A DNA stretch of 64,000 nt from assembly GCF_900109935.1 (NCBI RefSeq), contig NZ_FOBV01000001.1, positions 1 through 64,000 of the forward strand, read 5' to 3'. Position 1 is the first letter of the stretch, and each line of letters opens with the position of its first letter. Under the pieces are notes generated by a model. That model was not told where the DNA came from and made no database searches. It saw only the letters and a list, made by a program, of their open reading frames with translations. The DNA comes from Chryseobacterium taichungense. Lineage in GTDB: Bacteria > Bacteroidota > Bacteroidia > Flavobacteriales > Weeksellaceae. Shown here in pieces: positions 23,491 to 32,915 of the stretch. The position numbers and the translations under genes are program-made.

Positions 23491-24600
23491 ATGTCTAAAA
23501 TAAAGCCGGATTGGAACAAAATTTATTCAGGTTTATCCCCAAAACTTTTGGGGATTTGCCGCAGATATATACAGGATATTTATACAGCAGAAGATATTGT
23601 GCAGGATAGTTTCATCACGGCAATTCAGAAAAACCATCAGCTCAATGATGAGAAAGCATTGTTTGCATGGCTCAAAAAAATTGTCGTCAACAATGCTTTG
23701 CAGCATATCCGTAAACATAGCAAAGATACATTTGTCTCCACAGAACCATCAGAAATTCCAGATACTTATACAGAAATGGAACATCCTATTTTCGAAGAAA
23801 AAAATATCTTCATTTACGATTTTACCAATGAAGAACTACTGTCGTCCATCGACAATCTTCCACCCCATCATAAATCGGTCTTCAATTTATATTTTATTGA
23901 AAATCATTCACATGCTGAAATTTCCGGGCTATTGGGAATAACGGTAAATACTTCAAAATCTCATCTCCTGAGAGCAAAAAAATCGGTTCAGAATTATTTA
24001 TTAAACAACGTTGTCAGTCAAAATACAACGAAAAATAAAATAGCGCAACTACTTGTTATTTTCGGGCTTGGAGGGTTGCTTTGGGCACAAACATTCCAAA
24101 ACAAATTTGCCGATTTTAAAATATCTCCTTCAAAAAATTTTCAGATTCCTTCAGATATGAAAATTGGAAATACTTCCATTGCATATACAGGAAAATCTTT
24201 TAAAACCAAAATGATAGTCAGTATAACTTTTCTGATCATGATTATAACTTCATTATTCTTAGTTAATCATCAAAAAAATTTATCTGTAAAAAATCCCTTA
24301 AGTTCATCATCGGGGCAAACGAATGTAAAGAATGTCGCTAAAATTCAAAAACCAACCGAAGAAAAAAAAGTGGACAAAATAAACGGAAACTTATCCGATG
24401 AAAAGATAAAAAGTGAAGATATTGCGGATGTGAAGAAAAAAAGCTCATATAAACTACAGCAAACCAATGATGAGAAAAGTATTGATACAAAAAAGAACGG
24501 CAAAAAAATAATACCGAAAGATTCCCTCTATGAAGCCCCTCAAAGAGTGATTGTCGTAAAAAAAATCATCAAAAGGGATACGATATTTGTAGAAAGATAA
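23491..24600 (+). CDS. ECF sigma factor fused to a membrane domain
   Basis: Residues 1-170 are an ECF-type sigma factor: region 2 (LLGICRRYIQDIYTAEDIVQDSFITAIQK... FAWLKKIVVNNALQHIRKHSKD) and region 4 (LPPHHKSVFNLYFIENHSHAEISGLLGITVNTSKSHLLRAKKSV). Two hydrophobic segments follow, at about 183-199 and 241-259, then a Lys/Ser-rich tail ending in VIVVKKIIKRDTIFVER. Normal ECF factors are about 170-200 residues, so the 369-residue length marks a fusion. The membrane part may tether or inhibit the sigma domain, as a separate anti-sigma would; none is encoded nearby. The RDTIFV ending resembles the start of the next gene product. Confidence 0.85.
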   Translation: MSKIKPDWNKIYSGLSPKLLGICRRYIQDIYTAEDIVQDSFITAIQKNHQLNDEKALFAWLKKIVVNNALQHIRKHSKDTFVSTEPSEIPDTYTEMEHPIFEEKNIFIYDFTNEELLSSIDNLPPHHKSVFNLYFIENHSHAEISGLLGITVNTSKSHLLRAKKSVQNYLLNNVVSQNTTKNKIAQLLVIFGLGGLLWAQTFQNKFADFKISPSKNFQIPSDMKIGNTSIAYTGKSFKTKMIVSITFLIMIITSLFLVNHQKNLSVKNPLSSSSGQTNVKNVAKIQKPTEEKKVDKINGNLSDEKIKSEDIADVKKKSSYKLQQTNDEKSIDTKKNGKKIIPKDSLYEAPQRVIVVKKIIKRDTIFVER

Positions 24601-24611
24601 ATAGCCAAACC

Positions 24612-25505
24612 ATGATTATAAGAAAGATATTTTTTCTTTTTTTTATATTTTTCATTAGCATTTTACAAGCTCAGAGAAAGAAGAAAGTAGACACGGTATA
24701 TGTCTATGAAAATGTTGTTGTCTATGACACCGTTTATCTGATGAAACCTCTAAAGATTAAACCTAATGATCTAATATTTCAAGAACCGAAAGTAGAAGAA
24801 AAGTTTTTCGTACGAAATATCTATCAAGAAGAACTTGAGAAACAAATAGCAAAAAACAGAATACGGAAACAGAACATAAACACTTTTGAATACGGTATTG
24901 AAGCAGGATTTGGTTTCAAAAAAAGTGACTGGACGAAAATTATTGCTACGGACAAAGAACAATTTGGTCAAAAGTTAGGGATCTGGTTTGCCAGGACTTT
25001 ATTTGCAAATACCTCTGTAATGCTTTCTGCCGATATATACCATTGGAATTCAACATTTGACATCGACGCCAACAAAGATGACAGCGTTCTGAATGGATTT
25101 TATTTTACAGAAGATCATCAGCCGCTACTTTTTCAAAGATTTAATAATAAACATTTCGATTACACCTTACAGCTCAAATTATTGTATGAATGGAAAAACC
25201 TGCGCCCTTTCGCAGGAATTCTCGTTAATCACAATACCTATAAAATGCAGTTTCTTGTTCCTGAAAATAACGTTCTGACAAAAATGGATGACTTTAAAAG
25301 CAGCCAAACCTGTCTTGGATTTTCATTAGGTCTTCAGTATAGATTTTTCAGAAAAATTCTTTTATCTTTAGAATATCAGCAATACCAAATGAAGAACGTT
25401 TCCTTAAAAAACAGATCATTTGATTTTGACATTTTTCAGACTAGTAATACCTTTGCAGAAAGGAAAATCAACTTCGGAATTTCATACATTATTTCCGGAC
25501 GATGA
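24612..25505 (+). CDS. outer-membrane beta-barrel protein
   Basis: A 297-residue protein with a hydrophobic signal peptide (MIIRKIFFLFFIFFISILQAQ), a short stretch with VDTVYVYENVVVYDTVYL, a charged linker and then a beta-barrel of alternating strands starting near EYGIEAGFGFKK and ending in the aromatic-rich FGISYIISGR. It probably lies in the outer membrane. It starts 11 bases after the sigma-factor gene, so the two form an operon with the lipoprotein gene upstream. The DTVYV motif shared with the sigma-factor tail suggests a common periplasmic contact; that is speculative. Confidence 0.75.
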   Translation: MIIRKIFFLFFIFFISILQAQRKKKVDTVYVYENVVVYDTVYLMKPLKIKPNDLIFQEPKVEEKFFVRNIYQEELEKQIAKNRIRKQNINTFEYGIEAGFGFKKSDWTKIIATDKEQFGQKLGIWFARTLFANTSVMLSADIYHWNSTFDIDANKDDSVLNGFYFTEDHQPLLFQRFNNKHFDYTLQLKLLYEWKNLRPFAGILVNHNTYKMQFLVPENNVLTKMDDFKSSQTCLGFSLGLQYRFFRKILLSLEYQQYQMKNVSLKNRSFDFDIFQTSNTFAERKINFGISYIISGR

Positions 25506-25524
25506 TATCCGAAAAGTATTATAA

Positions 25525-26496
25525 ATGATTTACTTTAAACTTCCATTCGACGAGAATCTCTATTCCACAGACAATAATTACGATGAAAAGCATATCGCCT
25601 TTTACCCTTTTGAAGGCTTGGAAACAGATGAACATCCCGGAAAAATCATCGAAATAAGCCCTAAAGATTTTGATAAACTGACCTTTTCAGGTGAATCTTT
25701 ACCTAAAGATGAAAATAAATTCATTGCCGAAACAAAAGATGATTATTTAGAAAATCTTGAAAAAGTCATTGAAGTGATTAAGGAAAATCAGTTGCCAAAG
25801 CTAGTATATTCAAGAAGAAAAATATTCACTGAATTTCGCGAAATTGATCTTAAAAAAAGTTTTGAAAATCTTTGTCAGTCTTATCCGAATGCATTCCGAT
25901 ATATTTTTATCAATGAAAAAAATGCATGGATGGGTGCTTTTTCTGAGGTTTTAGGAAAATTCAATAAAAAAACACATAGCTTTGAAACGATGAGCCTTGC
26001 AGGAACTCTTCCGGTTTCAGAAAGCTGGTCTGAAAAAGAAATTGAAGAACAGAAACCTGTCACTGAATACATCAGAAACATTCTTAAAAATTATTCTGAG
26101 GAACCAGAAGAGTCTACTACATACGATCATATATCAGGAAACATAAAACATCTCAGAACGGATTTTAAAGCTAAAATAAAACCTGAACATCTGGACGAAA
26201 TTATCCGGCAACTCCATCCTACACCGGCAGTTTGCGGTATTCCGAAAGATTTTTGTAAAGAAAAGATCCGTGAACTGGAAAAATTTCCAAGAGAATTGTA
26301 CGCAGGATATATAAAAATAGAAAACGAAGAAAATATTTATTACTTTGTAAATCTTCGCTGTTGCAAGCTATACGAGGATTCAATCCATATTTTCGTAGGT
26401 GGTGGAATTACGGCACAAAGTAATCCTGAAAAAGAATGGAGAGAAACGGAGCTGAAATCGGAGGCTATTCTGAAAAATCTTTCGATTGTACGTTGA
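25525..26496 (+). CDS. menF: isochorismate synthase (chorismate-binding enzyme)
   Basis: A 323-residue chorismate-utilising enzyme that should convert chorismate to isochorismate, the first step of menaquinone synthesis. The C-terminal catalytic region is typical: KLVYSRRK, the AWMGAFSEVLGKF strand, SLAGTLPVS, LHPTPAVCGIPKD and ELYAGYIKIE, then VGGGITAQSNPEKEWRETELK. The short N-terminal part is normal for the Bacteroidota form. It starts 19 bases after the barrel gene, so it may now be read from the inserted cluster. Confidence 0.88.
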   Translation: MIYFKLPFDENLYSTDNNYDEKHIAFYPFEGLETDEHPGKIIEISPKDFDKLTFSGESLPKDENKFIAETKDDYLENLEKVIEVIKENQLPKLVYSRRKIFTEFREIDLKKSFENLCQSYPNAFRYIFINEKNAWMGAFSEVLGKFNKKTHSFETMSLAGTLPVSESWSEKEIEEQKPVTEYIRNILKNYSEEPEESTTYDHISGNIKHLRTDFKAKIKPEHLDEIIRQLHPTPAVCGIPKDFCKEKIRELEKFPRELYAGYIKIENEENIYYFVNLRCCKLYEDSIHIFVGGGITAQSNPEKEWRETELKSEAILKNLSIVR

Positions 26497-26542
26497 TATT
26501 TATCAAAGATAAATGACTACAACTAAATTTATTTAAAAAACA

Positions 26543-26571
26543 AAAACCTCTTCCTGTCCGAAAGAGGTTTT
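26543..26571. terminator. bidirectional terminator
   Basis: AAAACCTCTT / AAGAGGTTTT, a 10-bp perfect stem with a 9-nt loop, lies between the convergent isochorismate synthase and small membrane protein genes and gives a T-run on both strands. Confidence 0.85.
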
Positions 26572-26591
26572 ATATTGATATGAATTTATAT

Positions 26592-26786
26592 TTATTTTTT
26601 AACGCCTATCTTACTCCATGTATTCATTACAAAAAGCAAAATAAGACCGATTACTGCTGAAGCTGCTGAAAATACAAACTTCAGATTATCTTCTGACAAA
26701 ATATCAGATTGCCAGTCCAACGCATAAATATTGATTGCGATGAAAACAATAAACACTACTAAAAATACTTTATAAAACTTCTGCAT
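26592..26786 (-). CDS. 64-residue membrane protein
   Basis: Two hydrophobic segments (about residues 6-24 and 38-57) with a polar DWQSDILSEDNLK loop between them and a basic C-terminus give a small two-helix inner-membrane protein. It follows the MarC gene by 5 bases and ends just before a terminator, so it is the last gene of the Bat/MarC run. I know no function. Spacing and codon use look like a real gene. Confidence 0.7.
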   Translation of the reverse strand: MQKFYKVFLVVFIVFIAINIYALDWQSDILSEDNLKFVFSAASAVIGLILLFVMNTWSKIGVKK

Positions 26787-26791
26787 GATTC

Positions 26792-27394
26792 TTAAAAATT
26801 AATATAAGCCTGCACCAATTGGGCAAAGTTTGCGGTGAATAATTTAATTGAAATTGCCAACAGGATAATTCCGAAAACCTTCTGCAGGATTGCCAATGTA
26901 GCATCACCGATTCTCTTCTCCAGCCAGTTTGCAGATTTCAGCACCAAATATACGAAAATTGTATTGAGTATAATTCCAAAAATGATATTAATATCGTGAA
27001 ATTCAGCTTTTAGAGACAAAGTTGTTGTTAATGTTCCTGCTCCGGCCACCAAAGGAAAAGCGATCGGAACAATGGAAGCAGATCGTGCTTCGGAAGTTTT
27101 ATTGATTTCAATACCCAAAATCATTTCCAGAGCAATAATAAAAATAACAAAAGCTCCGGCAATAGCAAATGAATTGACATCAACCCCGATAAATTTCAGA
27201 ATTTTATTTCCTACGAAAAGGAAGACCAACATAATCAAACCGGCTGTAATGGTCGCTCTTTCGGCTTCGATTTTACCGAATCTCTGCTGCAAACTCACGA
27301 TAATAGGAATCGATCCTATGATGTCTATCACAGCAAAAAGAACCATAAAACAGGTAACGATTTCTTTAATAGAAAAATCATTAAAAATTTCCAT
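26792..27394 (-). CDS. MarC family membrane protein
   Basis: A 200-residue inner-membrane protein with six predicted helices. The family pattern is visible: FMVLFAVIDIIGSIPIIVSL near the start, SIVPIAFPLVAGAGTLTTTLSL in the middle and a repeat-like second half. MarC proteins have no proven transport role and were wrongly linked to multiple antibiotic resistance; function is unknown. It follows batD by 44 bases and precedes the 64-residue protein, so it may be transcribed with the Bat operon. Confidence 0.9.
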   Translation of the reverse strand: MEIFNDFSIKEIVTCFMVLFAVIDIIGSIPIIVSLQQRFGKIEAERATITAGLIMLVFLFVGNKILKFIGVDVNSFAIAGAFVIFIIALEMILGIEINKTSEARSASIVPIAFPLVAGAGTLTTTLSLKAEFHDINIIFGIILNTIFVYLVLKSANWLEKRIGDATLAILQKVFGIILLAISIKLFTANFAQLVQAYINF

Positions 27395-27438
27395 GCCTTT
27401 ACAATTATTAATTTCGCAAAAATATGAAAATAAATTGA

Positions 27439-29187
27439 TTATTTGCTAATTTGGGAATATAATTCTACTATCGACTGTAAAAGCATATCTATTGCTTCAG
27501 AAGATTTTACAGGAGCATATTTCTCGATTTGTATCTTTTGACTAAGACTTCTGTACTGTTCGGCGATTGCAGGACCTTTATAATTTTCAAGAAAATCTAT
27601 AAAATCTTCTGCTGAACTTTGGAAATATTGACTTCTTACTTCAGAATCCAACTCATCATAGATTTGAAAAAACTTTTGATAATCTTTTTTATCCTTAAGA
27701 TTTTCTAAATAACTGAAATAATCATTTACGTCTGTTTTCAGTCTTTCCCTAATCTCTTCTTCAGTTTCCGCAATCGAACCTACAGGTTCCAAAGGCTCAA
27801 TTTTTTTATTTAGCCTACGTTTTTTCTGCCAGTTTCTAAAAAGAAGGTAAACTATAAATAATGCCAATAAAATAGCAATATTTACAAAAAGTATATTCCA
27901 ATGGAATTTATTTTTTTCTTTTACTTTGAAGGAAGTCGTTTTTAATACGGGTGTATTAACTGTTTCTAAAAAAGTATTGGTATATTCATTTACTTTTTCT
28001 ACCGTAGTGCGTGATTCCATGATCTGGTCATGAGAGAATGCATTAACATTCAACACTTCCTGACCAAGATTTATATATTCTTTTTTGGAAGGATCAAAAA
28101 ATGCAAAGTTTTCAGTTTTTATAGAAATCTCACCAGCTTTTTTAGGAATAACAAGGTAATTCGCCAGAATTTCACCTTTCATTCCGGTGTTTTCTGTAGT
28201 TACTTTGGATGTAATTTTAGGAGCAAAAACATCATAGTCAGATGATTCCGCAATTTTTGGAAGTTCCAGATTTTTAAGATTGCCCTCGCCGCTCACTTTT
28301 ACCAGTACATTGATGGGCTTTTTAACTTCAGCTTTTTCCTTTGAAACATTGGAGATGCTTACTTTAAAATTTCCGACAGCATTTTTAAAAGATTCCGGAG
28401 CACCTTCAGGAAGCTTTTTAACGTTAATTTTAACTTTATTAGAAACAATTTTATTTTTCCCAGCATAAGAACTCACAGAAGCCGAAGCTCCTGGCACTTC
28501 AACATACCCTGATTCATTAGGGAAAATCATAAATATGGCCAGAACCTGCGACGCCATATTTCCATAATCTGAAGGATCAATCTCAGATTTTGCCATGCTT
28601 ATAGGATAGACGTCCAGATTGTTGTCCTTAGGCAGATGAATATTTTTTACCCTCCTTAAATTATCCATATTTCTGGAATACACTTTAAGAACAGCAATAG
28701 TGGGCTCATCCTGATAAACATCTCTGTCCTCAACCTCCATATTCAGATAAACATCTTTTGAGGTATTAACCGCTACAGAAGGTTTTTTGTCTGCTTCTTT
28801 AACAAGTATTTCAAATGGCTCTGTCTTATAGATCTTATTATTAAATGTGATCAGGAAAGAACCAATTTTCACTTTTCCTTTTTGCTTTGGCTCTAATGCT
28901 AATCGCGTTACAGACTGATAAATCACCATATTGGTCTCGGGATCCATAAGACCATTGGTAACAGAGCCGGTTCCGATAAGATTAAATTTTGAAAAATCGG
29001 GAGATCTCAGTTTTGTCTGCTGATTGTTGTAATCGCTTCCCTCAATTTCCAATAAAATGGTAAGATTAACGACATCAGTGGTAGTATATACCATTTTATC
29101 AGATGTTACCCTGAGATTGACCTGTCCGTAAGAGATTACGGATAATAATAGGAACAATATGTAGGTAAGTCTGCTCTGCATCACCAA
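27439..29187 (-). CDS. batD: BatD aerotolerance protein
   Basis: A 582-residue protein: signal peptide (MVMQSRLTYILFLLLSVISYGQ), three or four beta-sandwich domains typical of BatD, a single membrane helix at about residues 433-452 (FHWNILFVNIAILLALFIVYLLF) and a C-terminal cytoplasmic helical region. BatD is the large periplasmic part of the Bat envelope complex, whose loss in Bacteroides and Leptospira affects aerotolerance. Its start overlaps batC by 7 bases. The C-terminal region contains helix repeats (FSYLENLKDKKDYQKFFQIYDELDSEV) and could contact the VWA proteins. Confidence 0.88.
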   Translation of the reverse strand: MVMQSRLTYILFLLLSVISYGQVNLRVTSDKMVYTTTDVVNLTILLEIEGSDYNNQQTKLRSPDFSKFNLIGTGSVTNGLMDPETNMVIYQSVTRLALEPKQKGKVKIGSFLITFNNKIYKTEPFEILVKEADKKPSVAVNTSKDVYLNMEVEDRDVYQDEPTIAVLKVYSRNMDNLRRVKNIHLPKDNNLDVYPISMAKSEIDPSDYGNMASQVLAIFMIFPNESGYVEVPGASASVSSYAGKNKIVSNKVKINVKKLPEGAPESFKNAVGNFKVSISNVSKEKAEVKKPINVLVKVSGEGNLKNLELPKIAESSDYDVFAPKITSKVTTENTGMKGEILANYLVIPKKAGEISIKTENFAFFDPSKKEYINLGQEVLNVNAFSHDQIMESRTTVEKVNEYTNTFLETVNTPVLKTTSFKVKEKNKFHWNILFVNIAILLALFIVYLLFRNWQKKRRLNKKIEPLEPVGSIAETEEEIRERLKTDVNDYFSYLENLKDKKDYQKFFQIYDELDSEVRSQYFQSSAEDFIDFLENYKGPAIAEQYRSLSQKIQIEKYAPVKSSEAIDMLLQSIVELYSQISK

Positions 29188-29924
29188 TCTTTCTCGTTGC
29201 TTTCAGGCATCGAATAAGAATTTTTATTTAAAATTCTTCTGGCGGTTTCTTTCTCCTTATCGCTTACTTTATTGAGTATCTGATTTTCAAGTTCTTTTGG
29301 GATTTTGCCTTCATTATTAGGTTTCTGGTCGGGATTATTCCCTTGTCCTTTACCTTGATTCTGCTGCCCCTGGCCCTGATTTTGATCTTTAGGACCTTTC
29401 TGATCTTCATTTTTCTGCTGGTCTTTGCCACCGCCTCCTTTGCCAGAATTATTCTGCTGTTGCTTTTTCTGCTGGTTTTCTTTTTCCTTCAGTTTGGCAA
29501 TCTCATAATTTTTTCTGGTTGCCTCACTGTAAGGATTTTGTTTCAGAGATTGTTTATAAAATTCTGCCGCTTTTTCCGGCTGCTTCATCTGCATATAGGC
29601 GTTTCCTAAATTGTGAAGCGCCGCCGCTTTATCAGGGATAGTTTGAGAAAGTCTCTGTGCTTTTTCAAACTCTGCTTTTGCTTCTTCGTATTTTTTACTT
29701 TTATAGAGTGCATTACCAAGATTGTAATGCGCTGTAAAATCTTTATCGTTGTTTTTTATAGCTTCCATATATTTCACGGATGCTCCATCATAATCTTTAC
29801 CGTTAAATTTTTCATTGCCTTCATATACCAGGGTACGGTAATTTTTCTGGCCGAAAACAAATCCTGAGCAGAAGAAAGCAGTAATAAACGACAAAAAAAT
29901 GATTTTAGTATTCATCAGATGCAA
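29181..29924 (-). CDS. batC: BatC tetratricopeptide protein
   Basis: A 247-residue exported TPR protein. After a signal peptide (ends near VFGQKN) come about three TPR units (YEGNEKFNGKDYDGASVKYMEAI, AHYNLGNALYKSKKYEEAKAEFEKA, ALHNLGNAYMQMKQPEKAAEFYKQSL), then a low-complexity Gln/Asn/Gly/Lys region (about 150-215) and a short C-terminal helix. This is the usual BatC layout. The glutamine-rich part is repetitive in DNA too and may vary in length between strains. It lies between batB and batD, overlapping batD by 7 bases. Confidence 0.88.
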   Translation of the reverse strand: MHLMNTKIIFLSFITAFFCSGFVFGQKNYRTLVYEGNEKFNGKDYDGASVKYMEAIKNNDKDFTAHYNLGNALYKSKKYEEAKAEFEKAQRLSQTIPDKAAALHNLGNAYMQMKQPEKAAEFYKQSLKQNPYSEATRKNYEIAKLKEKENQQKKQQQNNSGKGGGGKDQQKNEDQKGPKDQNQGQGQQNQGKGQGNNPDQKPNNEGKIPKELENQILNKVSDKEKETARRILNKNSYSMPESNEKDW

Positions 29925-30012
29925 AATTATTTCTTTATATGTTAATAAACAGTCTTTTATTTGTTAAAATTGGGTTAAAGTACAGGCTAAATTCGGGCAA
30001 TTCGTGCCATTT

Positions 30013-31020
30013 TCAGACATTAAAATCTCTTTTAGGGTTAAACAGATAGATTAACAAAAAGAAAAATATCGCAACTGCGAGGAAATACTGATAATAATGG
30101 TTGGCATTCTGCGATTTAACCATCGTTTCAGAAGATCCGGTTTTCTTTTTCAACGCGTCAATAATTCGATCCGGAGCTTCATTGATATTATTTCCGTCGA
30201 TATATGATCCGCCTGTAGATTCTGCCATTTTCTTCAATGCTTCCGTCTGTCTTTTTGAGATCACGGTCTGCCCCGACATATCTGTTTTATAGCCCATGAG
30301 CTGGCCGAACGTATATTCCGGAACCGGAGCACCTTCATCAGAACCTATTCCTACCGAAGTAATCATAATTCCTTCTTTTTTAGCAAGTCTTATGGCTGCT
30401 TCATCATTTCCTTCGTTATCTTCACCATCACTCAGTAAAACTACTTTTCTCGCGTCTTTATTAACATTCTTAAATTTCTGTACTGCTGTTTTCATACCGT
30501 TCAAAAAGTCAGTACCCTGTATCTGCATCGAATTGGTTTCTATACCTCCGATATAGGTTTCCGCAGAAGTATAATCTGTTGTAAGAGGCATTATTGATGT
30601 CGATTCTCCTGCAAATATTACAATTCCTACTTTATCACTCTTCATTTTCTGCATGGTCTGGATAATGAGATTTTTTGCTTCCGTCAAACGGCTCGGATTT
30701 ATATCTTCAGCGTTCATCGAATTGGAAACGTCCAGCATGAAAATAACATTATTAAGTTTCTGATTTGTTTTAACTTCCTCAGAACCACTCAAAAGATCGA
30801 TGATTGAGAAAATAAGAAATAAAGTTCCCAACAAATACAAAACAGGAAAAAATTTCGTAAAACCTGATTGTTTTTCAAACAAATGCTCATGAAACTGACT
30901 ATCTGCAAAAAGCTTTTTCTTTTTCTTTTTCCATTTTAAAAAACGAACCAGAAAGACAGCTAACAGCGGCAAAAGCAACAGCAATAATAAATACCAATAA
31001 TTCCCTAAATACCAATCCAT
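30013..31020 (-). CDS. batB: BatB von Willebrand A protein
   Basis: A 335-residue membrane protein: two N-terminal helices, a VWA domain with the MIDAS motif MLDVSNSMNAED (about residues 94-105, DxSxS) and later T and D ligands (SDGEDNEG near 198-206), then a C-terminal helix (YYQYFLAVAIFFFLLIYLF). BatB works with BatA in the Bat complex. It overlaps batA by one base. The 88-base gap to batC contains no obvious terminator, so the genes are probably one operon. Confidence 0.92.
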   Translation of the reverse strand: MDWYLGNYWYLLLLLLLPLLAVFLVRFLKWKKKKKKLFADSQFHEHLFEKQSGFTKFFPVLYLLGTLFLIFSIIDLLSGSEEVKTNQKLNNVIFMLDVSNSMNAEDINPSRLTEAKNLIIQTMQKMKSDKVGIVIFAGESTSIMPLTTDYTSAETYIGGIETNSMQIQGTDFLNGMKTAVQKFKNVNKDARKVVLLSDGEDNEGNDEAAIRLAKKEGIMITSVGIGSDEGAPVPEYTFGQLMGYKTDMSGQTVISKRQTEALKKMAESTGGSYIDGNNINEAPDRIIDALKKKTGSSETMVKSQNANHYYQYFLAVAIFFFLLIYLFNPKRDFNV

Positions 31021-32012
31021 TAGCTTAAAATTTTATAAAAAAACCATCTCAATAAAGCATCCAGAAACAACATTCCTAAAGCAATCCAGAGAAAAACTTT
31101 AAAATACTCCTGATAATTAAAAAGCTTTGCAACCTTCACATCCGATTTCTCAAGCTGATTGATTTCATCATACACCTCTTCAAGGCTTGTATTGGACGTT
31201 GCTCTGAAATATCTTCCCCCCGTCATCTGGGCAACTTCTTTTAAAACAGGCTCATCGATTTTCACTTCAGTCTCCGTAAAAACAAGATCTCCAAAAATAT
31301 CAGTCTGTGTAGGCATCAGTGCATAACCGTTTGTACCGATTCCTATGGCATATACTTTTATATTATTATTTTTTGCCAATTCTGCAGCCAGGGCCGGAGG
31401 CATTGCATTTTCTATTGTATTGACTCCATCGGTCATTAAAATAACGATTTTGCTTTTCGCCTTGCTGTTTTTCAGGTGATTAACCGCTACCGAAAGTCCT
31501 TCTCCTATAGCCGTTCCCGGCTGGAGTTCCAGGGGATTAAGATTTTGTAATTCATCAATAACTACCTGATGGTCTGAGGTTACCGGAACTTTGGTAAATG
31601 CTTCCCCGGAATAAGTAACCAGTCCGATTCTGTCATTAGGTCTTTTCTGAACGAATTTAATGGCAATATCTTTTAAAGCAGTCAGACGATCCGGAGTAAG
31701 ATCTTTAGCAAGCATACTTAATGAAACGTCTACTGAAAGCATAATATCAATTCCTTTTGTATCATCCCGATCCTGAGAAATTGTAAAAGTACGGGGCCTT
31801 GCCATCGCGATAATCAATGCAGACAGAATGATGTATTTTGAAATTTTCAATAAAAACATAACAATACGGATTCCTCCGCTTTCACCCATATTTTTAACGG
31901 TAGGAACTTTAATCCCTTTCCTTTTCTGACTGCTTATATCTCTGATGAACAGAGGAATAAATATCAGAAAGAGCAATAAAAACCACGGGCTGTAGAACTC
32001 AAAATCAAACAT
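31020..32012 (-). CDS. batA: BatA von Willebrand A protein
   Basis: A 330-residue membrane protein with N-terminal helices (SPWFLLLFLIFIPLFI and an ILSALIIAMARPRT helix), a VWA domain with MIDAS LSVDVSLSMLAKD (about residues 90-102, DxSxS), the later MTDGVNTIEN ligand loop and a C-terminal helix (VFLWIALGMLFLDALLRWFF). This is BatA by order and by the short periplasm-facing ends. It overlaps the upstream gene by 8 bases and batB by one base, showing tight coupling. Confidence 0.92.
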   Translation of the reverse strand: MFDFEFYSPWFLLLFLIFIPLFIRDISSQKRKGIKVPTVKNMGESGGIRIVMFLLKISKYIILSALIIAMARPRTFTISQDRDDTKGIDIMLSVDVSLSMLAKDLTPDRLTALKDIAIKFVQKRPNDRIGLVTYSGEAFTKVPVTSDHQVVIDELQNLNPLELQPGTAIGEGLSVAVNHLKNSKAKSKIVILMTDGVNTIENAMPPALAAELAKNNNIKVYAIGIGTNGYALMPTQTDIFGDLVFTETEVKIDEPVLKEVAQMTGGRYFRATSNTSLEEVYDEINQLEKSDVKVAKLFNYQEYFKVFLWIALGMLFLDALLRWFFYKILS

Positions 32013-32901
32013 CTTTTCTCAAATTTTCAAATTCCAAATCTTTTGATGAACGCTTTACAAACTCAGTAATTTCTGAAAGGTCTTTTTCCATTGTTTCTTT
32101 ATCCGGAAAAGTTTTTGCAAATTTCACAAGATCTCCTCTTAAAAATACGTCTTCTACAACACGCTCATTTTCCTGAGAGATTGTATTGTTTTTTTTCATA
32201 AGGTCAACCAGATCATCGGTCAACAGGACATCTGCAGGCAAACGGTATTGTTTGGTGATAAATTTTCTGGAGATATCAATCAGTTCAACATAGAAAGAAC
32301 GGTAGTTTCCGGTTTCCACATATTTTTTCTTTTTAAGAGAATCCAGTTCTTTTAACGTCTGGTTGGTAGCAACCACCGGAGAATCTTTTGATTTTCTTCC
32401 GTATTTAACTATGATTATAATAGCAATAATAAGAGCAATCAACGCTATAGCCGCAAGAATATAAAACTTATACAGTTGCCAATAATCGGTAACTTCCAGC
32501 TTCACCTCTTTATTATTCATGATATCATTGATCTGATCGGTCTTCTGAGCCGTATTGATCACATCAATCTCGTAAGGAATTGTTTTCAGTATTTTTCCTC
32601 CCACTTTAAACTCAAGCTCCGGAATGGTAAATTTTCCTTCTTCAAAAACGGCAAATTCAATTCTTCTGTAATAAACGTCCTGCGTCTGCGAAATACTGTC
32701 TTTTACTTCCTCAAAATGAAAAGGCAGCAATTCATTTTCAGGGGCAGCAGAAACTTTTTCATTGCTCAGGTTATTAATAGTGATAACTATATGATCCACC
32801 TCGCCGAGAGCAATGGTTTTCTTTTCTACGCTGGAAGAAAGAATCTGTGAAAAAGCATTCGCACAGATAAGAAAACAAAATATAAATAATAATTTTTTCA
32901 A
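32005..32901 (-). CDS. Bat-operon membrane protein with BatD-like domain
   Basis: A 298-residue protein: signal peptide (ends CANAFSQ), a periplasmic beta-domain (about 20-125) that looks like a short BatD module (IALGEVDHIVITINNLSNEK), one membrane helix at about 147-167 (FYILAAIALIALIIAIIIIVKYG) and a cytoplasmic helical region. It lies in the standard position between the DUF58 gene and batA in Flavobacteriia. Function unknown; it probably belongs to the same envelope complex. Upstream, a repeat fills the gap to the DUF58 gene. Confidence 0.75.
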   Translation of the reverse strand: MKKLLFIFCFLICANAFSQILSSSVEKKTIALGEVDHIVITINNLSNEKVSAAPENELLPFHFEEVKDSISQTQDVYYRRIEFAVFEEGKFTIPELEFKVGGKILKTIPYEIDVINTAQKTDQINDIMNNKEVKLEVTDYWQLYKFYILAAIALIALIIAIIIIVKYGRKSKDSPVVATNQTLKELDSLKKKKYVETGNYRSFYVELIDISRKFITKQYRLPADVLLTDDLVDLMKKNNTISQENERVVEDVFLRGDLVKFAKTFPDKETMEKDLSEITEFVKRSSKDLEFENLRKDV

Positions 32902-32915
32902 TTTTTAATAATACG

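Noticed and set aside
29390..29480. Gln/Asn/Gly-rich tract in batC as a CRISPR or tandem-repeat array
   Set aside because: It is a normal low-complexity coding segment of BatC, with no regular repeat and spacer structure. No CRISPR array is seen in the window.
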